DNA of 64,000 nucleotides from a bacterium (GCA_905221095.1 CAJNBV010000009.1:1-64000), one strand, 5' to 3'. Counted from the first letter of the stretch, positions 27,745-39,523 are shown. Notes: generated by a model not told the origin, from the letters alone. Numbers and translations: made by a program.

Positions 27745-29367
27745 TTAGTCTTTCCAAAGTTCTTTAACTTTTGCTTGTACTTCTGCATTTTCTAGGAATT
27801 CATCATAGGTTTCATCGATACGATCGATGACGCCATTTTTAGACAAGACAATGATATGGTTAGCCAAAGTTTGAATAAACTCGTGGTCATGACTGGCAAA
27901 GATGATTGATTCTTTAAAGTTTTTCAATCCATCATTCAAGCTTGAGATAGATTCCAAGTCCAAGTGATTGGTTGGATCATCGAGGACAAGCACATTTGAT
28001 TTCAAGAGCATGAGTTTTGAAAGCATGACACGGACTTTTTCTCCCCCTGACAAGACGTTTACAGGTTTGTTAACTTCATCTCCAGAGAAGAGCATACGGC
28101 CGAGGAAACCGCGTAGGAAAGTATTGTCATCTTCTTCTTTACTTGCAAATTGACGCAACCAGTCAAGAATTGATTCTCCCCCTGCGAAATCAGCTGAGTT
28201 ATCTTTTGGCAGGTAAGATTGACTAGTTGTAACTCCCCACTTGACAGTTCCTTCATAGTCAATATCTCCCATGATTGCACGAATTAATGCAGTCGTTTGG
28301 ATATCATTTTGTCCAATAAGAGCTGTCTTATCACCTGGACGCAAGATAAAGCTGATATTATCTAAGATAGTTTCACCATCAATCTTTACAGTTAGATTTT
28401 CTACTATCAAGAGATCATTACCGATCTCACGTTCTGCTTTAAAGTTGATAAATGGATATTTACGACTAGATGGCACAATCTCTTCTAATTCAATCTTATC
28501 AAGCATTTTCTTACGTGATGTTGCTTGTCTTGATTTAGAAGCATTGGCAGAGAAACGAGCAACGAATTCTTGCAATTGCTTAATTTTTTCTTCTGCTTTG
28601 GCATTACGGTCGGCTAGCAATTTAGCAGCAAGCTCAGAAGATTCTTTCCAGAAGTCATAGTTTCCGACATAGAGTTTGATTTTTCCAAAATCAAGGTCGG
28701 CCATGTGGGTACATACTTTATTCAAGAAGTGGCGGTCATGAGATACTACGATAACTGTATTATCAAAGTCAATCAAGAAGTCTTCTAGCCAAGTAATAGA
28801 TTGGATATCCAAACCGTTAGTAGGCTCGTCCAAAAGAAGAACATCTGGTTTACCAAAAAGTGCTTTGGCGAGGAGAACCTTCACTTTCTCACCATTGGCC
28901 AATTCGCTCATATTTTGGTAGTGCAATTCTTCTGGAATGTTTAGGTTTTGAAGTAGTTGAGAGGCTTCACTTTCTGCTTCCCAGCCTCCAAGCTCGGCAA
29001 ACTCTCCTTCAAGTTCGGCAGCACGCACGCCATCCTCATCTGAGAAATCTTCCTTCATGTAGATAGCATCTTTTTCCTTCATGATGCTATAAAGTTTTTC
29101 ATTTCCCATGATAACGACATCAATGGCACGTTCATCTTCATAGTCAAAGTGATTTTGACGGAGAACAGAGAGACGCTCATCTGGACCAAGAGAGATGTGA
29201 CCAGTAGTAGGTTCGATATCTCCAGCTAAAATTTTTAAAAAGGTTGATTTTCCGGCACCATTAGCACCGATTAATCCATAGGTATTTCCTTCTGTAAATT
29301 TGATATTGACATCATCAAAAAGTTTGCGATCACTAAAACGTAGTGAAACATCAGATACTGTAAGCAA
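27745..29367 (-). CDS. ABC-F family ATP-binding protein (YkpA/YbiT type)
   Basis: A soluble 540-residue twin-ATPase without transmembrane segments, of the class that acts on ribosomes. NBD1 has Walker A GANGAGKST and Walker B VLLLDEPTNGLD, but its signature is ANGEKVK instead of SGGEKVK. NBD2 has a normal signature LSGGEKVRVML and Walker B VLVLDDPTNHLD, but its Walker A is GQNDIQTTA without the Lys. One composite ATP site is therefore canonical and the other degenerate. The start codon is TTG at 29367, with AGGAGA upstream. A role in translation is inferred from the family; resistance is not indicated. Confidence 0.88.
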   Translation of the reverse strand: MLTVSDVSLRFSDRKLFDDVNIKFTEGNTYGLIGANGAGKSTFLKILAGDIEPTTGHISLGPDERLSVLRQNHFDYEDERAIDVVIMGNEKLYSIMKEKDAIYMKEDFSDEDGVRAAELEGEFAELGGWEAESEASQLLQNLNIPEELHYQNMSELANGEKVKVLLAKALFGKPDVLLLDEPTNGLDIQSITWLEDFLIDFDNTVIVVSHDRHFLNKVCTHMADLDFGKIKLYVGNYDFWKESSELAAKLLADRNAKAEEKIKQLQEFVARFSANASKSRQATSRKKMLDKIELEEIVPSSRKYPFINFKAEREIGNDLLIVENLTVKIDGETILDNISFILRPGDKTALIGQNDIQTTALIRAIMGDIDYEGTVKWGVTTSQSYLPKDNSADFAGGESILDWLRQFASKEEDDNTFLRGFLGRMLFSGDEVNKPVNVLSGGEKVRVMLSKLMLLKSNVLVLDDPTNHLDLESISSLNDGLKNFKESIIFASHDHEFIQTLANHIIVLSKNGVIDRIDETYDEFLENAEVQAKVKELWKD

Positions 29368-29440
29368 TGTTTTTCTCCTATATGTGTAATATATTTATTC
29401 TACTAGAAAATACGGAAATATTCAAATTTTTATCTGTCAA

Positions 29441-29479
29441 TTTTGTGTAAATTACATTTACAGTACACTTTACACAAAA
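29441..29479. promoter_or_regulatory. Long palindrome between abcF and trpS
   Basis: TTTTGTGTAAA (29441-29451) and TTTACACAAAA (29469-29479) are perfect inverted arms. The 17-base middle holds further TTACA/TTTACA/GTACA half-sites. It lies between divergent genes and is upstream of the trpS promoter, so it looks like an operator or double operator. I do not recognise the regulator. Confidence 0.6.
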
Positions 29480-29512
29480 CCGTGAATAGCAAGGTTGATT
29501 TATTTTGATAAA

Positions 29513-29544
29513 TTGCGGTTATTTCATTAAAAAAATGCTATAAT
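29513..29544 (+). promoter_or_regulatory. trpS promoter
   Basis: Extended -10 TGC-TATAAT (TATAAT at 29539-29544) with a weak TTGCGG (29513-29518) at a long spacing of 20. The leader is short and shows no T-box, so control by uncharged tRNA-Trp is unlikely here. Confidence 0.65.
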
Positions 29545-29572
29545 TGAAGGGACTATATCGAAGGAGAATAAA

Positions 29573-30598
29573 ATGACTAAACCCATTATTTTAACAGGAG
29601 ACCGTCCAACAGGAAAATTGCATATTGGACATTATGTTGGAAGTCTCAAAAATAGAGTTTTATTACAGGAAGAGGATAAGTATGATATGTTTGTGTTCTT
29701 GGCTGACCAACAAGCCTTGACAGATCACGCCAAAGATCCTCAAACCATTGTAGAGTCTATTGGAAATGTGGCTTTGGATTACCTTGCAGTTGGATTGGAC
29801 CCAAGTAAATCGACTATCTTTATTCAAAGCCAGATTCCAGAGCTGGCTGAACTATCTATGTACTATATGAATCTGGTTTCATTAGCACGTTTGGAACGAA
29901 ATCCCACAGTAAAAACAGAGATTGCTCAAAAAGGCTTTGGAGAAAGCATTCCGACAGGATTCTTGGTCTATCCAATCGCTCAAGCAGCTGACATCACTGC
30001 TTTCAAGGCTAATTATGTTCCTGTTGGGACAGATCAGAAACCAATGATTGAGCAAACCCGTGAGATTGTTCGTTCTTTTAACAATGCATATAACTGTGAT
30101 GTCTTGGTAGAACCGGAAGGTATTTATCCAGAAAATGAGAGAGCAGGGCGTTTGCCTGGTTTAGATGGAAATGCTAAAATGTCTAAATCCCTCAATAACG
30201 GTATTTATTTAGCTGATGATGCGGATACTTTGCGTAAAAAAGTAATGAGTATGTATACAGATCCAGATCATATTCGAGTGGAAGATCCAGGTAAGATTGA
30301 AGGAAATATGGTTTTCCATTATCTAGATGTTTTTGGTCGTCCAGAAGATGCTCAAGAAATTGCTGAAATGAAAGAACATTATCAACGAGGTGGTCTTGGT
30401 GATGTGAAGACCAAGCGTTATCTACTTGAAATATTAGAACGTGAACTGGGTCCTATTCGTGAGCGCCGTATCGAATTTGCTAAGGATATGGGAGAAGTGT
30501 ATAATATGCTTCAAAAAGGTAGTGAAAGAGCGCGTGAAGTTGCAGGTCAAACCCTATCTGAGGTTAAAGGAGCAATGGGACTTCATTACTTTAACTAA
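29573..30598 (+). CDS. trpS: Tryptophanyl-tRNA synthetase
   Basis: Class I aminoacyl-tRNA synthetase of 341 residues charging tRNA-Trp. It has the HIGH motif in [12 protein letters not shown] and KMSKS in [14 protein letters not shown]. Length and ends are typical. AAGGAG precedes the ATG by six bases. Monocistronic, with a terminator after it. Confidence 0.97.
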   Translation: MTKPIILTGDRPTGKLHIGHYVGSLKNRVLLQEEDKYDMFVFLADQQALTDHAKDPQTIVESIGNVALDYLAVGLDPSKSTIFIQSQIPELAELSMYYMNLVSLARLERNPTVKTEIAQKGFGESIPTGFLVYPIAQAADITAFKANYVPVGTDQKPMIEQTREIVRSFNNAYNCDVLVEPEGIYPENERAGRLPGLDGNAKMSKSLNNGIYLADDADTLRKKVMSMYTDPDHIRVEDPGKIEGNMVFHYLDVFGRPEDAQEIAEMKEHYQRGGLGDVKTKRYLLEILERELGPIRERRIEFAKDMGEVYNMLQKGSERAREVAGQTLSEVKGAMGLHYFN

Positions 30599-30613
30599 GT
30601 TTATTTTACAAGA

Positions 30614-30652
30614 AACTATCATTTCTATTTCGAAGAAAAGATAGTTTTTTAT
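30614..30652 (+). terminator. Terminator of trpS
   Basis: AAACTATC (30614-30621) and GATAGTTT (30641-30648) pair across a 19-base loop that can itself fold, followed by TTTTTATTT. Confidence 0.75.
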
Positions 30653-30667
30653 TTACCCCTGTAACAT

Positions 30668-32228
<1,561 letters not shown>

Positions 32229-32236
32229 AAGAAATA

Positions 32237-32268
32237 AAAAGAACTCCCGTGAAAACAGGAGTTCTTTT
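32237..32268. terminator. Bidirectional terminator, guaB and recF
   Basis: AAAAGAACTCC (32237-32247) and GGAGTTCTTTT (32258-32268) form a perfect 11-base-pair stem with a 10-base loop between converging genes. Confidence 0.9.
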
Positions 32269-32283
32269 ACAATATTGTCAATT

Positions 32284-33375
32284 TTAGTTTACAGCAACTT
32301 TACCATCCTGAATAGTGAAGATACTTAGATTTTCTGGTAGATTTTGCAGATGGTCTAAGCTTGTTGTTGTGATAAAGGTTTGGATTGACTGAGAAATCGT
32401 TTCTAATAATTTTAACTGTCTAGTGTTGTCAAGCTCGCTCATAACATCGTCAAGCAATAATATCGGGGATTCTGTAGTAATACTTTCCATTAGATCGATT
32501 TCTGCTAATTTTATAGACAGGACGAGACTACGATGTTGGCCTTGACTTCCAAAACTAGCATCCATTCCATTTATATAAAAAGAAATATCATCTCGATGAG
32601 GACCGACACCAGTGTTCTTTTTAAATAAATCTCTGGATCTACTTTTTTCTAAAGCAAATTTGAAAGATTCGGATAAGTTTTGTTTATCAGTTATCTTGAC
32701 AGAAGATTGATAGGATATTGACAACTCTTCAATCTGATTAGAGAGCTCAAAATGTTTCTTACGCCCAAATGATTCTAGTTTTTTTATGAAATCTAAGCGG
32801 TGATTCATTACACGACATCCATAATCAACTAGCTGATCATCCAATACTGAAAGGAAGGTTTCATCTATTTTTTGAGCTGATTTTAGGTAAGTGTTTCTTT
32901 GTTTTAGGATGTGATTATAATTGGTTAAGTCAGATAAATAGATTGGCTTGATTTGTCCAAGTTCCATATCAATGAATTTCCGTCGAACCGAAGGTGCTCC
33001 TTTAATTAGTTGTAAATCTTCAGGAGCAAATAAAACAACATTCATGTGTCCTACATAATCTGAAAGGCGCGCCTGTTTTAAGTGATTAACTTTTGTCACA
33101 CGGCCTTTTTGTGTTAGTTCGATTTCTAGGGGAATGGATCCAGTTTTTTTCTGAACAAGACCTGAAAGATGAAGTTGTTCCTCATCAAAATGAATGAGAT
33201 TTTTATCTGTTCGAGTTCGATGACTACGCGTTAAGGCTAAAAAATAGATAGCCTCTAGCATGTTTGTTTTTCCTTGTGCATTACGTCCTAAAAAGACATT
33301 TAATTTAGGATTAAAGTCTATTTTCGTCTCTTTGTAGTTACGAAAAGTCTTGAGAGATAGGTTTTGTAGCCACAT
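32284..33375 (-). CDS. recF: DNA replication and repair protein RecF
   Basis: SMC-like ATPase of 363 residues that helps load RecA at gaps. Walker A is [16 protein letters not shown] (Gly31-Thr38 region). The signature [19 protein letters not shown] and Walker [13 protein letters not shown] follow. It is downstream of yaaA, as in many Firmicutes, but here away from dnaN. Confidence 0.96.
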   Translation of the reverse strand: MWLQNLSLKTFRNYKETKIDFNPKLNVFLGRNAQGKTNMLEAIYFLALTRSHRTRTDKNLIHFDEEQLHLSGLVQKKTGSIPLEIELTQKGRVTKVNHLKQARLSDYVGHMNVVLFAPEDLQLIKGAPSVRRKFIDMELGQIKPIYLSDLTNYNHILKQRNTYLKSAQKIDETFLSVLDDQLVDYGCRVMNHRLDFIKKLESFGRKKHFELSNQIEELSISYQSSVKITDKQNLSESFKFALEKSRSRDLFKKNTGVGPHRDDISFYINGMDASFGSQGQHRSLVLSIKLAEIDLMESITTESPILLLDDVMSELDNTRQLKLLETISQSIQTFITTTSLDHLQNLPENLSIFTIQDGKVAVN

Positions 33376-33377
33376 GA

Positions 33378-33746
33378 TTATCTACCAGGGAATCTCGGAG
33401 CTTGTTTGCTTTTAGGTGATGAAGCAGGTTTCGATTTGTCTCTTTTAAATCCCTTATTCATCTCTTTGACGAGTTTAGCGATTCGTTCTTTTTCAACTTT
33501 ATCAGCTTGGTATTCATCTTGTTCTTCAGAAGTAGGTTGTGTCAACAAGATGTCAATGTCCATGTCAGGGATGTCAACTTTATCGCCAATACGAAGTTTT
33601 TTACCGCGACGACTTTCTAATTCCCCATTAAAGTAAACAGAATGTTCAGAGAGAAATGATTTGATAGCTCCTCCGCTATGTGTAATTCCAAGTTCTTTGA
33701 GTAGTGCTTGGAGGGTAATAAATTCTTCAAATAATTTGTATTCCAT
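33378..33746 (-). CDS. yaaA: S4-domain protein YaaA
   Basis: A 122-residue protein with an S4 RNA-binding domain ([20 protein letters not shown], then [20 protein letters not shown]) and a long charged C-terminal tail rich in Lys, Pro and Ser. The domain pattern and the recF neighbour (2-base gap) identify the YaaA family. The tail is longer than in the roughly 70-residue Bacillus form. RNA target unknown; ribosome assembly has been suggested for the family. Confidence 0.88.
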   Translation of the reverse strand: MEYKLFEEFITLQALLKELGITHSGGAIKSFLSEHSVYFNGELESRRGKKLRIGDKVDIPDMDIDILLTQPTSEEQDEYQADKVEKERIAKLVKEMNKGFKRDKSKPASSPKSKQAPRFPGR

Positions 33747-33871
33747 AATTCACCTCAATCTTTGGTATTATACCATATTTTCCTAAAAATAGTGATAGAA
33801 ACAGGAAGAAATGTAAGCGATTTTTATTTCAAAAGTGTTACAGGGAACAAGAAAATTTCAGGTTTTCGTGA

Positions 33872-33877
33872 TATAAT
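33872..33877 (+). promoter_or_regulatory. Extended -10 of the M16-rodZ-pgsA-ecf operon
   Basis: TGA-TATAAT with no good -35. It is followed by TAAGGAGG and ATG at 33905, an unusually complete ribosome site. Confidence 0.6.
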
Positions 33878-33904
33878 AGAAGTCTGTATATAAGGAGGTA
33901 AATC

Positions 33905-35155
33905 ATGGAGTTAGTGCGTGGAATTTCAACACATTTTATCCAATCAAAGAAGTTTAAAACGAACAAAATTACCGTGCGTTTTACAGCTCCATTATCTCTT
34001 GATACGATTGCAGGTCGCATGTTGAGTGCGAGTATGCTAGAAACAGCTAACCAGATGTATCCTACTTCTCAAACTTTGAGAAGACACTTGGCCAGTCTAT
34101 ATGGTACAGATATGTCAACCAATTGTTTCAGAAGAGGGCAAAGTCACATTGTAGAATTGACATTTACTTATGTTCGTGATGAGTTTTTAAGTAGGAAAAA
34201 TGTGCTAACTTCACAGGTTTTGGAACTAGTAAAAGAAACTCTTTTTTCACCCGTTGTAGTTGATAATGGGTTTGATTCGGCCTTATTTGAAATTGAGAGA
34301 AAGCAATTGCTAGCAAGTTTAGCAGCTGATATGGATGATTCTTTTTATTTTGCACATAAAGAATTAGATAAATTATTTTTTCATGATGAACGTCTCCAAT
34401 TGGAATATAGTGATTTACGAAATCGTATTTTAGCTGAAACTCCACAAAGTTCTTATTCTTGTTTACAAGAATTTTTGGCTAATGATCGAATAGATTTCTT
34501 TTTCCTGGGTGATTTTAATGAGGTTGAAATTCAAAATGTATTAGAATCATTTGGTTTTAAAGATCGAGAAGGTAATGTAAAGATTCAGTATTGTCAACCT
34601 TATTCCAATATCCTTCAGGAAGGAATGGTTAGGAAAAATGTGGGACAGTCTATTTTAGAGTTGGGCTATCATTGTTCTGCTGAATATGGTGATGAGCAAC
34701 ATTTATCCATGATTGTAATGAATGGTTTACTGGGTGGATTTGCTCATTCTAAGCTCTTTACAAATGTCCGTGAAAATGCTGGATTAGCTTATACCATTTC
34801 AAGTCAGCTTGATTTATTTAGTGGATTTTTAAGGATGTATGCTGGTATTGATCGAGAAAATCGGAATCAGGCTCGAAAAATGATGAATAATCAACTGCTT
34901 GATTTAAAAAAAGGTTATTTTACAGATCTTGAGTTAGAGCAGACCAAGGAAATGATTCATCGGTCTTTGTTGCTTTCTCAAGATAATCAAGGTTCATTGA
35001 TTGAACGTGCTTATCAAAATGCCTTACTTGGAAAATCTTCAGCAGACTTTAAAAGTTGGATTGAAAAGCTTGAGCAAATTGACAAAGATGCTATTTGTAG
35101 AGCAGCTAATAATGTGAAGCTACAAGCAATTTACTTTATGGAAGGAATAGAATGA
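33905..35155 (+). CDS. M16-family peptidase-like protein, inactive partner (YmfF type)
   Basis: The 416-residue product resembles processing-peptidase-like M16B proteins in fold pattern (TAPLSLDTIAGRMLSASMLE and later GLLGGFAHSKLFTNVRENAGLAY, with Arg and Tyr of the substrate-binding motif). At the place where HxxEH should be (ASMLETANQMYPTS) no zinc ligands are present. It overlaps the next gene by four bases, and that gene has the intact HxxEH. The two probably form a heterodimer. The order M16-M16-RodZ-like-pgsA mirrors the Bacillus ymf cluster. Confidence 0.85.
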   Translation: MELVRGISTHFIQSKKFKTNKITVRFTAPLSLDTIAGRMLSASMLETANQMYPTSQTLRRHLASLYGTDMSTNCFRRGQSHIVELTFTYVRDEFLSRKNVLTSQVLELVKETLFSPVVVDNGFDSALFEIERKQLLASLAADMDDSFYFAHKELDKLFFHDERLQLEYSDLRNRILAETPQSSYSCLQEFLANDRIDFFFLGDFNEVEIQNVLESFGFKDREGNVKIQYCQPYSNILQEGMVRKNVGQSILELGYHCSAEYGDEQHLSMIVMNGLLGGFAHSKLFTNVRENAGLAYTISSQLDLFSGFLRMYAGIDRENRNQARKMMNNQLLDLKKGYFTDLELEQTKEMIHRSLLLSQDNQGSLIERAYQNALLGKSSADFKSWIEKLEQIDKDAICRAANNVKLQAIYFMEGIE

Positions 35156-36435
35156 CAAAGGTTGTTTTTGAAGAAAAATACTATCCAGCTGTAAAAGAAA
35201 TGGTTTATCGAACTCGTTTGACAAACGGATTGACAGTAGCTCTTCTACCTAAAAAGGAATTTAAAGAGGTTTACGGGAGTGTCACTGTACAGTTTGGCTC
35301 GGTAGATACGCTTGTTACAGGAGTTGACAGAGGTGTAAAACAATATCCTGCAGGAATTGCTCATTTTCTTGAACATAAATTATTTGAGAGAGAAGATTCT
35401 AGCGATTTGATGTCGGCTTTTACGAGTCTAGGTGCAGACAGTAATGCCTTTACAAGCTTTACAAAAACAAACTATCTTTTTTCATCGACGGATTATCTCT
35501 TAGAGAATTTAGATTTACTTGATGAATTGGTAACATCAGCGCATTTTACTGAAGATTCCATTTTAAGAGAGCAGGATATTATCCAGCAGGAACGAGAAAT
35601 GTACCAAGATGATCCAGATTCGTGTTTATTCTTTTCAACCTTAGCGAATTTGTATCCTGGTACACCTTTAGCAACGGATATAGTTGGAAGTGAGGAGTCC
35701 ATTTCCCAAATCAATCTAACTAATTTGCAAGAAAATTTTACAAGATTTTACAAACCTGTAAATATGTCTCTGTTTTTAGTTGGTAATTTTGATGTGGAGC
35801 GAGTACAGGACTATTTTGAAAGCAAAGAACTGAAAGATTCAGATCTTCAGGAAGTAGCAAGAGAAAAATTGCTTTTACAAGATGTAAAGCCAACAGATAG
35901 TATGAGAATGGAAGTATCTTCTCCCAAACTAGCGATTGGAGTTAGAGGTAATCGAGAAGTTGCTGAGGGGGATTGCTATCGACATCATATTTTATTAAAA
36001 TTATTGTTTGCAATGATGTTTGGTTGGACTTCAGATCGTTTTCAAAAATTATATGAATCAGGTAAAATAGATGCTTCCTTATCTCTTGAAATTGAAGTAA
36101 CAAGTCGTTTTCATTTTGTTATGTTGACAATGGATACGAAAGAGCCAGTTGCTTTATCTCATCAGTTTAGGAAGGTCATTCGTAATTTTACAAAGGATTT
36201 GGATATTACAGAGGATCATTTAGATATTATCAAAAGAGAGATGTTTGGGGAATTTTTCAGTAGCATGAACTCTCTTGAATTTATTGCAACACAATATGAT
36301 GCTTTTGAAAATGGTGAGACAATTTTTGATTTGCCAAAGATTTTACAGGAAATTACTTTAGAGGATGTCTTTGAAGCAGGACATCACTTAATAGATGAAG
36401 GGGATATAGTTGATTTTACAATATTCCCATCGTAG
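35152..36435 (+). CDS. M16-family zinc peptidase (YmfH type)
   Basis: The 427-residue product has the inverted zinc motif HFLEH at residues 71-75 and a downstream Glu in the helix that follows. SFTKTNYLFSSTDY matches the family core. It is the probable catalytic subunit paired with the upstream inactive homologue. Cytoplasmic, since no signal peptide is visible. Substrate unknown. Confidence 0.88.
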   Translation: MTKVVFEEKYYPAVKEMVYRTRLTNGLTVALLPKKEFKEVYGSVTVQFGSVDTLVTGVDRGVKQYPAGIAHFLEHKLFEREDSSDLMSAFTSLGADSNAFTSFTKTNYLFSSTDYLLENLDLLDELVTSAHFTEDSILREQDIIQQEREMYQDDPDSCLFFSTLANLYPGTPLATDIVGSEESISQINLTNLQENFTRFYKPVNMSLFLVGNFDVERVQDYFESKELKDSDLQEVAREKLLLQDVKPTDSMRMEVSSPKLAIGVRGNREVAEGDCYRHHILLKLLFAMMFGWTSDRFQKLYESGKIDASLSLEIEVTSRFHFVMLTMDTKEPVALSHQFRKVIRNFTKDLDITEDHLDIIKREMFGEFFSSMNSLEFIATQYDAFENGETIFDLPKILQEITLEDVFEAGHHLIDEGDIVDFTIFPS

Positions 36436-36476
36436 TAACCTATCATAATAGACACTAGAAAGAAGGGATGACAAGT

Positions 36477-37319
36477 ATGAGGAAAAAAACAATTGGTGAG
36501 GTTTTACGATTAGCTAGAATCAATCAGGGATTGAGTTTAGATGAATTGCAGAAAAAGACAGACATCCAGTTAGATATGTTGGAAGCAATGGAAGCAGACG
36601 ATTTCGATCAACTTCCAAGTCCTTTTTACACACGCTCTTTCTTGAGAAAATATGCATGGGCTGTTGAGTTAGATGACCAAATTGTTTTGGATGCTTATGA
36701 TTCTGGGAGTATGATTACTTATGAGGAAGTAGATGTTGATGAAGATGAGTTGACAGGGCGCAGACGTTCAAGTAAGAAAAATAAGAAAAAAACATCATTT
36801 TTACCTTTATTTTATTTTATCCTTTTTGCCTTATCGATTTTAATTTTTGTGACCTATTATGTTTGGAACTATATTCAAACTCAACCAGAGGGGTCTTCTC
36901 TTTCTAATTACAGTGTGGTTCAATCAACAAGTTCAATAAGTTCAACTAGCTCTGTTCCCCACTCTTCAAGTAGTAGTTTATCTAGCAGTTCTTCCAGTGC
37001 AGAACCATCTATAACGGTATCGGGTGAAGGAAATCGAGTAGAAGTTGCTTATAAAACGAGCAAGGAAACTGCAAAATTGCAATTGGCAGTTTCAGATGTT
37101 ACAAGTTGGGTTAGTATTTCAGAAAGTGATCTTGAGGGTGGTGTGACTTTATCACCGGATAATAAAAGTGCGGAAACAAGCGTTTCAACTAAAAATCCTG
37201 TGACCATTACTTTAGGTGTTGTCAAAGGTGTTGCCTTAACAGTAGACAATCAGACTGTTGATTTATCGAAATTAACAGCGCAGACTGGACAAATCACTGT
37301 AACCTTTACTAAAAATTAA
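36477..37319 (+). CDS. rodZ: RodZ-like helix-turn-helix membrane protein
   Basis: The product has 280 residues. An N-terminal HTH_25 domain (TIGEVLRLARINQGLSLDELQ) is followed by a basic patch (RRRSSKKNKKKT) and one transmembrane helix (FLPLFYFILFALSILIFVTYYV). A Ser-rich linker and an extracytoplasmic DUF4115 domain come last. This is the RodZ layout; RodZ links the elongation machinery across the membrane. I chose ATG 36477 because the purine-rich site AGAAGGG lies at a usable distance; ATG 36468 touches it. It fits with mreC, mreD and pcsB downstream. Confidence 0.88.
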   Translation: MRKKTIGEVLRLARINQGLSLDELQKKTDIQLDMLEAMEADDFDQLPSPFYTRSFLRKYAWAVELDDQIVLDAYDSGSMITYEEVDVDEDELTGRRRSSKKNKKKTSFLPLFYFILFALSILIFVTYYVWNYIQTQPEGSSLSNYSVVQSTSSISSTSSVPHSSSSSLSSSSSSAEPSITVSGEGNRVEVAYKTSKETAKLQLAVSDVTSWVSISESDLEGGVTLSPDNKSAETSVSTKNPVTITLGVVKGVALTVDNQTVDLSKLTAQTGQITVTFTKN

Positions 37320-37329
37320 GGAAAAACGA

Positions 37330-37875
37330 ATGAAAAAAGAACAAATTCCAAATATCTTAACAATAGGTCGAATTCTCTTTATACCTATTTTTATCTTTAT
37401 TTTAACAGTAGGAAATTCGATAGAGAGTCATATAGTAGCAGCTATTATCTTTGCGATTGCCAGTATTACAGACTATTTAGATGGATATTTAGCTCGTAAA
37501 TGGAATGTGGTCAGTAATTTTGGTAAATTTGCAGATCCTATGGCGGATAAGCTACTAGTTATGTCGGCTTTTATTATGCTGATTGAGTTAGGAATGGCTC
37601 CGGCTTGGATTGTTGCAGTGATTATCTGTCGTGAGTTGGCTGTGACAGGTTTAAGGCTTTTACTGGTTGAAACTGGAGGAACAGTTTTAGCAGCAGCAAT
37701 GCCTGGGAAAATTAAAACTTTCAGTCAGATGTTTGCGATTATTTTCTTGCTATTACATTGGACTTTGATTGGTCAAGTTCTACTTTATGTAGCCTTGTTT
37801 TTCACTATCTACTCTGGCTATGACTATTTCAAGGGTAGTGCCTATGTATTTAAAGGGACATTTGGTTCGAAATGA
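37330..37875 (+). CDS. pgsA: CDP-diacylglycerol-glycerol-3-phosphate phosphatidyltransferase
   Basis: Membrane enzyme making phosphatidylglycerol phosphate, 181 residues with about five transmembrane helices. The CDP-alcohol phosphotransferase motif DYLDGYLARKWN...G...D...D is complete (Asp and Gly in DYLDG, Asp in FADPMADK). It is 10 bases after the RodZ-like gene and overlaps ecfA1 by four. Confidence 0.96.
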   Translation: MKKEQIPNILTIGRILFIPIFIFILTVGNSIESHIVAAIIFAIASITDYLDGYLARKWNVVSNFGKFADPMADKLLVMSAFIMLIELGMAPAWIVAVIICRELAVTGLRLLLVETGGTVLAAAMPGKIKTFSQMFAIIFLLLHWTLIGQVLLYVALFFTIYSGYDYFKGSAYVFKGTFGSK

Positions 37876-38699
37876 AATCAATAATTGATGTACAAAATCT
37901 TTCTTTTCGCTATAAAGAAAATCAGAAATACTACGATGTGAAGGATATTACGTTTCACGTGAAACGTGGAGAATGGCTTTCGATTGTAGGGCACAATGGT
38001 AGTGGTAAATCAACGACTGTACGATTAATTGATGGCTTACTGGAAGCAGAATCTGGAGAGATTGTAATCGATGGCCAACGGCTGACTGAGGAAAATGTTT
38101 GGAACATACGTCGTCAAATCGGTATGGTTTTTCAAAATCCAGACAATCAATTTGTTGGAGCGACTGTTGAAGATGACGTTGCCTTTGGTTTGGAAAATCA
38201 GGGACTTTCTCGTCAAGAAATGAAAAAGAGAGTGGAGGAAGCTCTGGATTTGGTTGGCATGTTGGACTTTAAAAAGAGAGAGCCAGCGCGTTTATCGGGT
38301 GGCCAAAAGCAACGTGTGGCTATTGCAGGTGTTGTAGCCCTAAGACCAGCTATTTTAATCCTAGATGAAGCAACGAGTATGTTGGATCCTGAGGGTCGTA
38401 GAGAACTTATTGAGACAGTAAAAGGAATTCGAAAAGACTATGATATGACGGTCATTTCCATTACACATGATTTGGAAGAAGTTGCCATGAGTGATCGTGT
38501 ATTGGTCATGAAAAAAGGGTCAATTGAATCAACTAGTAGTCCAAGAGAGCTTTTCTCTCGAAATGATTTAGATCAAATTGGATTAGACGATCCTTTTGCC
38601 AATCAATTAAAAAATTCTTTGAGCCAGAATGGCTATGATTTGCCTGGAAATTATTTGACAGAAAGTGAGCTAGAGGATAAGCTATGGGAATTGCTCTAG
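37872..38699 (+). CDS. ecfA1: ECF transporter ATPase EcfA1
   Basis: First ATPase of the shared energy-coupling module for vitamin and metal uptake. The 275-residue product has Walker [11 protein letters not shown] loop VFQNPDNQF, signature LSGGQKQRV and Walker [15 protein letters not shown]. It works with EcfA2, EcfT and separate S components encoded elsewhere. The gene carries a parS site at 37951. Confidence 0.95.
   Translation: MKSIIDVQNLSFRYKENQKYYDVKDITFHVKRGEWLSIVGHNGSGKSTTVRLIDGLLEAESGEIVIDGQRLTEENVWNIRRQIGMVFQNPDNQFVGATVEDDVAFGLENQGLSRQEMKKRVEEALDLVGMLDFKKREPARLSGGQKQRVAIAGVVALRPAILILDEATSMLDPEGRRELIETVKGIRKDYDMTVISITHDLEEVAMSDRVLVMKKGSIESTSSPRELFSRNDLDQIGLDDPFANQLKNSLSQNGYDLPGNYLTESELEDKLWELL
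37951..37966. promoter_or_regulatory. parS site inside ecfA1
   Basis: CGTTTCACGTGAAACG contains the perfect 14-base parS core and is itself a 16-base palindrome. It is about 22 kb to the right of dnaA. Confidence 0.88.
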
Positions 38700-39523
38700 A
38701 AAATGTGAGTTTTACATATCAAGAAGGGACTCCTTTAGCTTCAATAGCTTTGTCGGATGTTTCTTTGACGATTGAAGATGGTTCTTATACGGCCTTAATT
38801 GGGCACACAGGTAGCGGTAAATCAACTATTTTACAACTATTAAATGGGTTATTGGTGCCAAGTCAAGGAACTGTGCGAGTTTTTGATACCTTAATCACTT
38901 CGACTTCTAAAAACAAGGATATTCGTCAAATTAGAAAACAGGTTGGCTTGGTATTTCAGTTTGCTGAAAATCAGATTTTTGAAGAAACGGTTTTGAAAGA
39001 CGTTGCTTTTGGACCGCAAAATTTTGGAGTTTCTGAAGAAGATGCGGAGCAGATTGCGCGTGAAAAACTGGCTCTGGTTGGAATTGATGAATCACTTTTT
39101 GATCGTAGCCCGTTTGAGTTGTCAGGTGGACAAATGAGACGTGTCGCCATTGCAGGCATACTTGCCATGAAGCCAGCAATATTAGTCTTAGATGAGCCCA
39201 CGGCAGGTCTAGATCCCCTGGGGAGAAAAGAGTTGATGACCCTGTTCAAAAAACTTCACCAGTCAGGGATGACCATTGTCTTAGTAACGCATTTGATGGA
39301 TGATGTTGCTGAATATGCGAATCAAGTCTATGTGATGGAAAAGGGACGTTTAGTGAAGGGTGGCAAACCAAGTGATGTCTTTCAAGATGTTGTTTTTATG
39401 GAAGAAGTGCAGTTGGGAGTACCTAAGATTACAGCTTTTTGTAAACGATTGGTTGATAGAGGCGTGTCATTTAAACGATTACCGATTAAGATAGAGGAGT
39501 TCAAGGAGTCGCTAAATGGATAG
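38684..39523 (+). CDS. ecfA2: ECF transporter ATPase EcfA2
   Basis: The 279-residue second ATPase has Walker [11 protein letters not shown] loop [10 protein letters not shown], signature LSGGQMRRV and Walker [15 protein letters not shown]. Its start lies inside the end of ecfA1 (16-base overlap), with GAGGATAA upstream. The pair forms the heterodimer usual in Firmicutes. Confidence 0.95.
   Translation: MGIALENVSFTYQEGTPLASIALSDVSLTIEDGSYTALIGHTGSGKSTILQLLNGLLVPSQGTVRVFDTLITSTSKNKDIRQIRKQVGLVFQFAENQIFEETVLKDVAFGPQNFGVSEEDAEQIAREKLALVGIDESLFDRSPFELSGGQMRRVAIAGILAMKPAILVLDEPTAGLDPLGRKELMTLFKKLHQSGMTIVLVTHLMDDVAEYANQVYVMEKGRLVKGGKPSDVFQDVVFMEEVQLGVPKITAFCKRLVDRGVSFKRLPIKIEEFKESLNG

Noticed and set aside
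29401..29572. T-box leader for trpS
   Set aside because: The leader after the promoter is under 30 bases and shows no T-box sequence.
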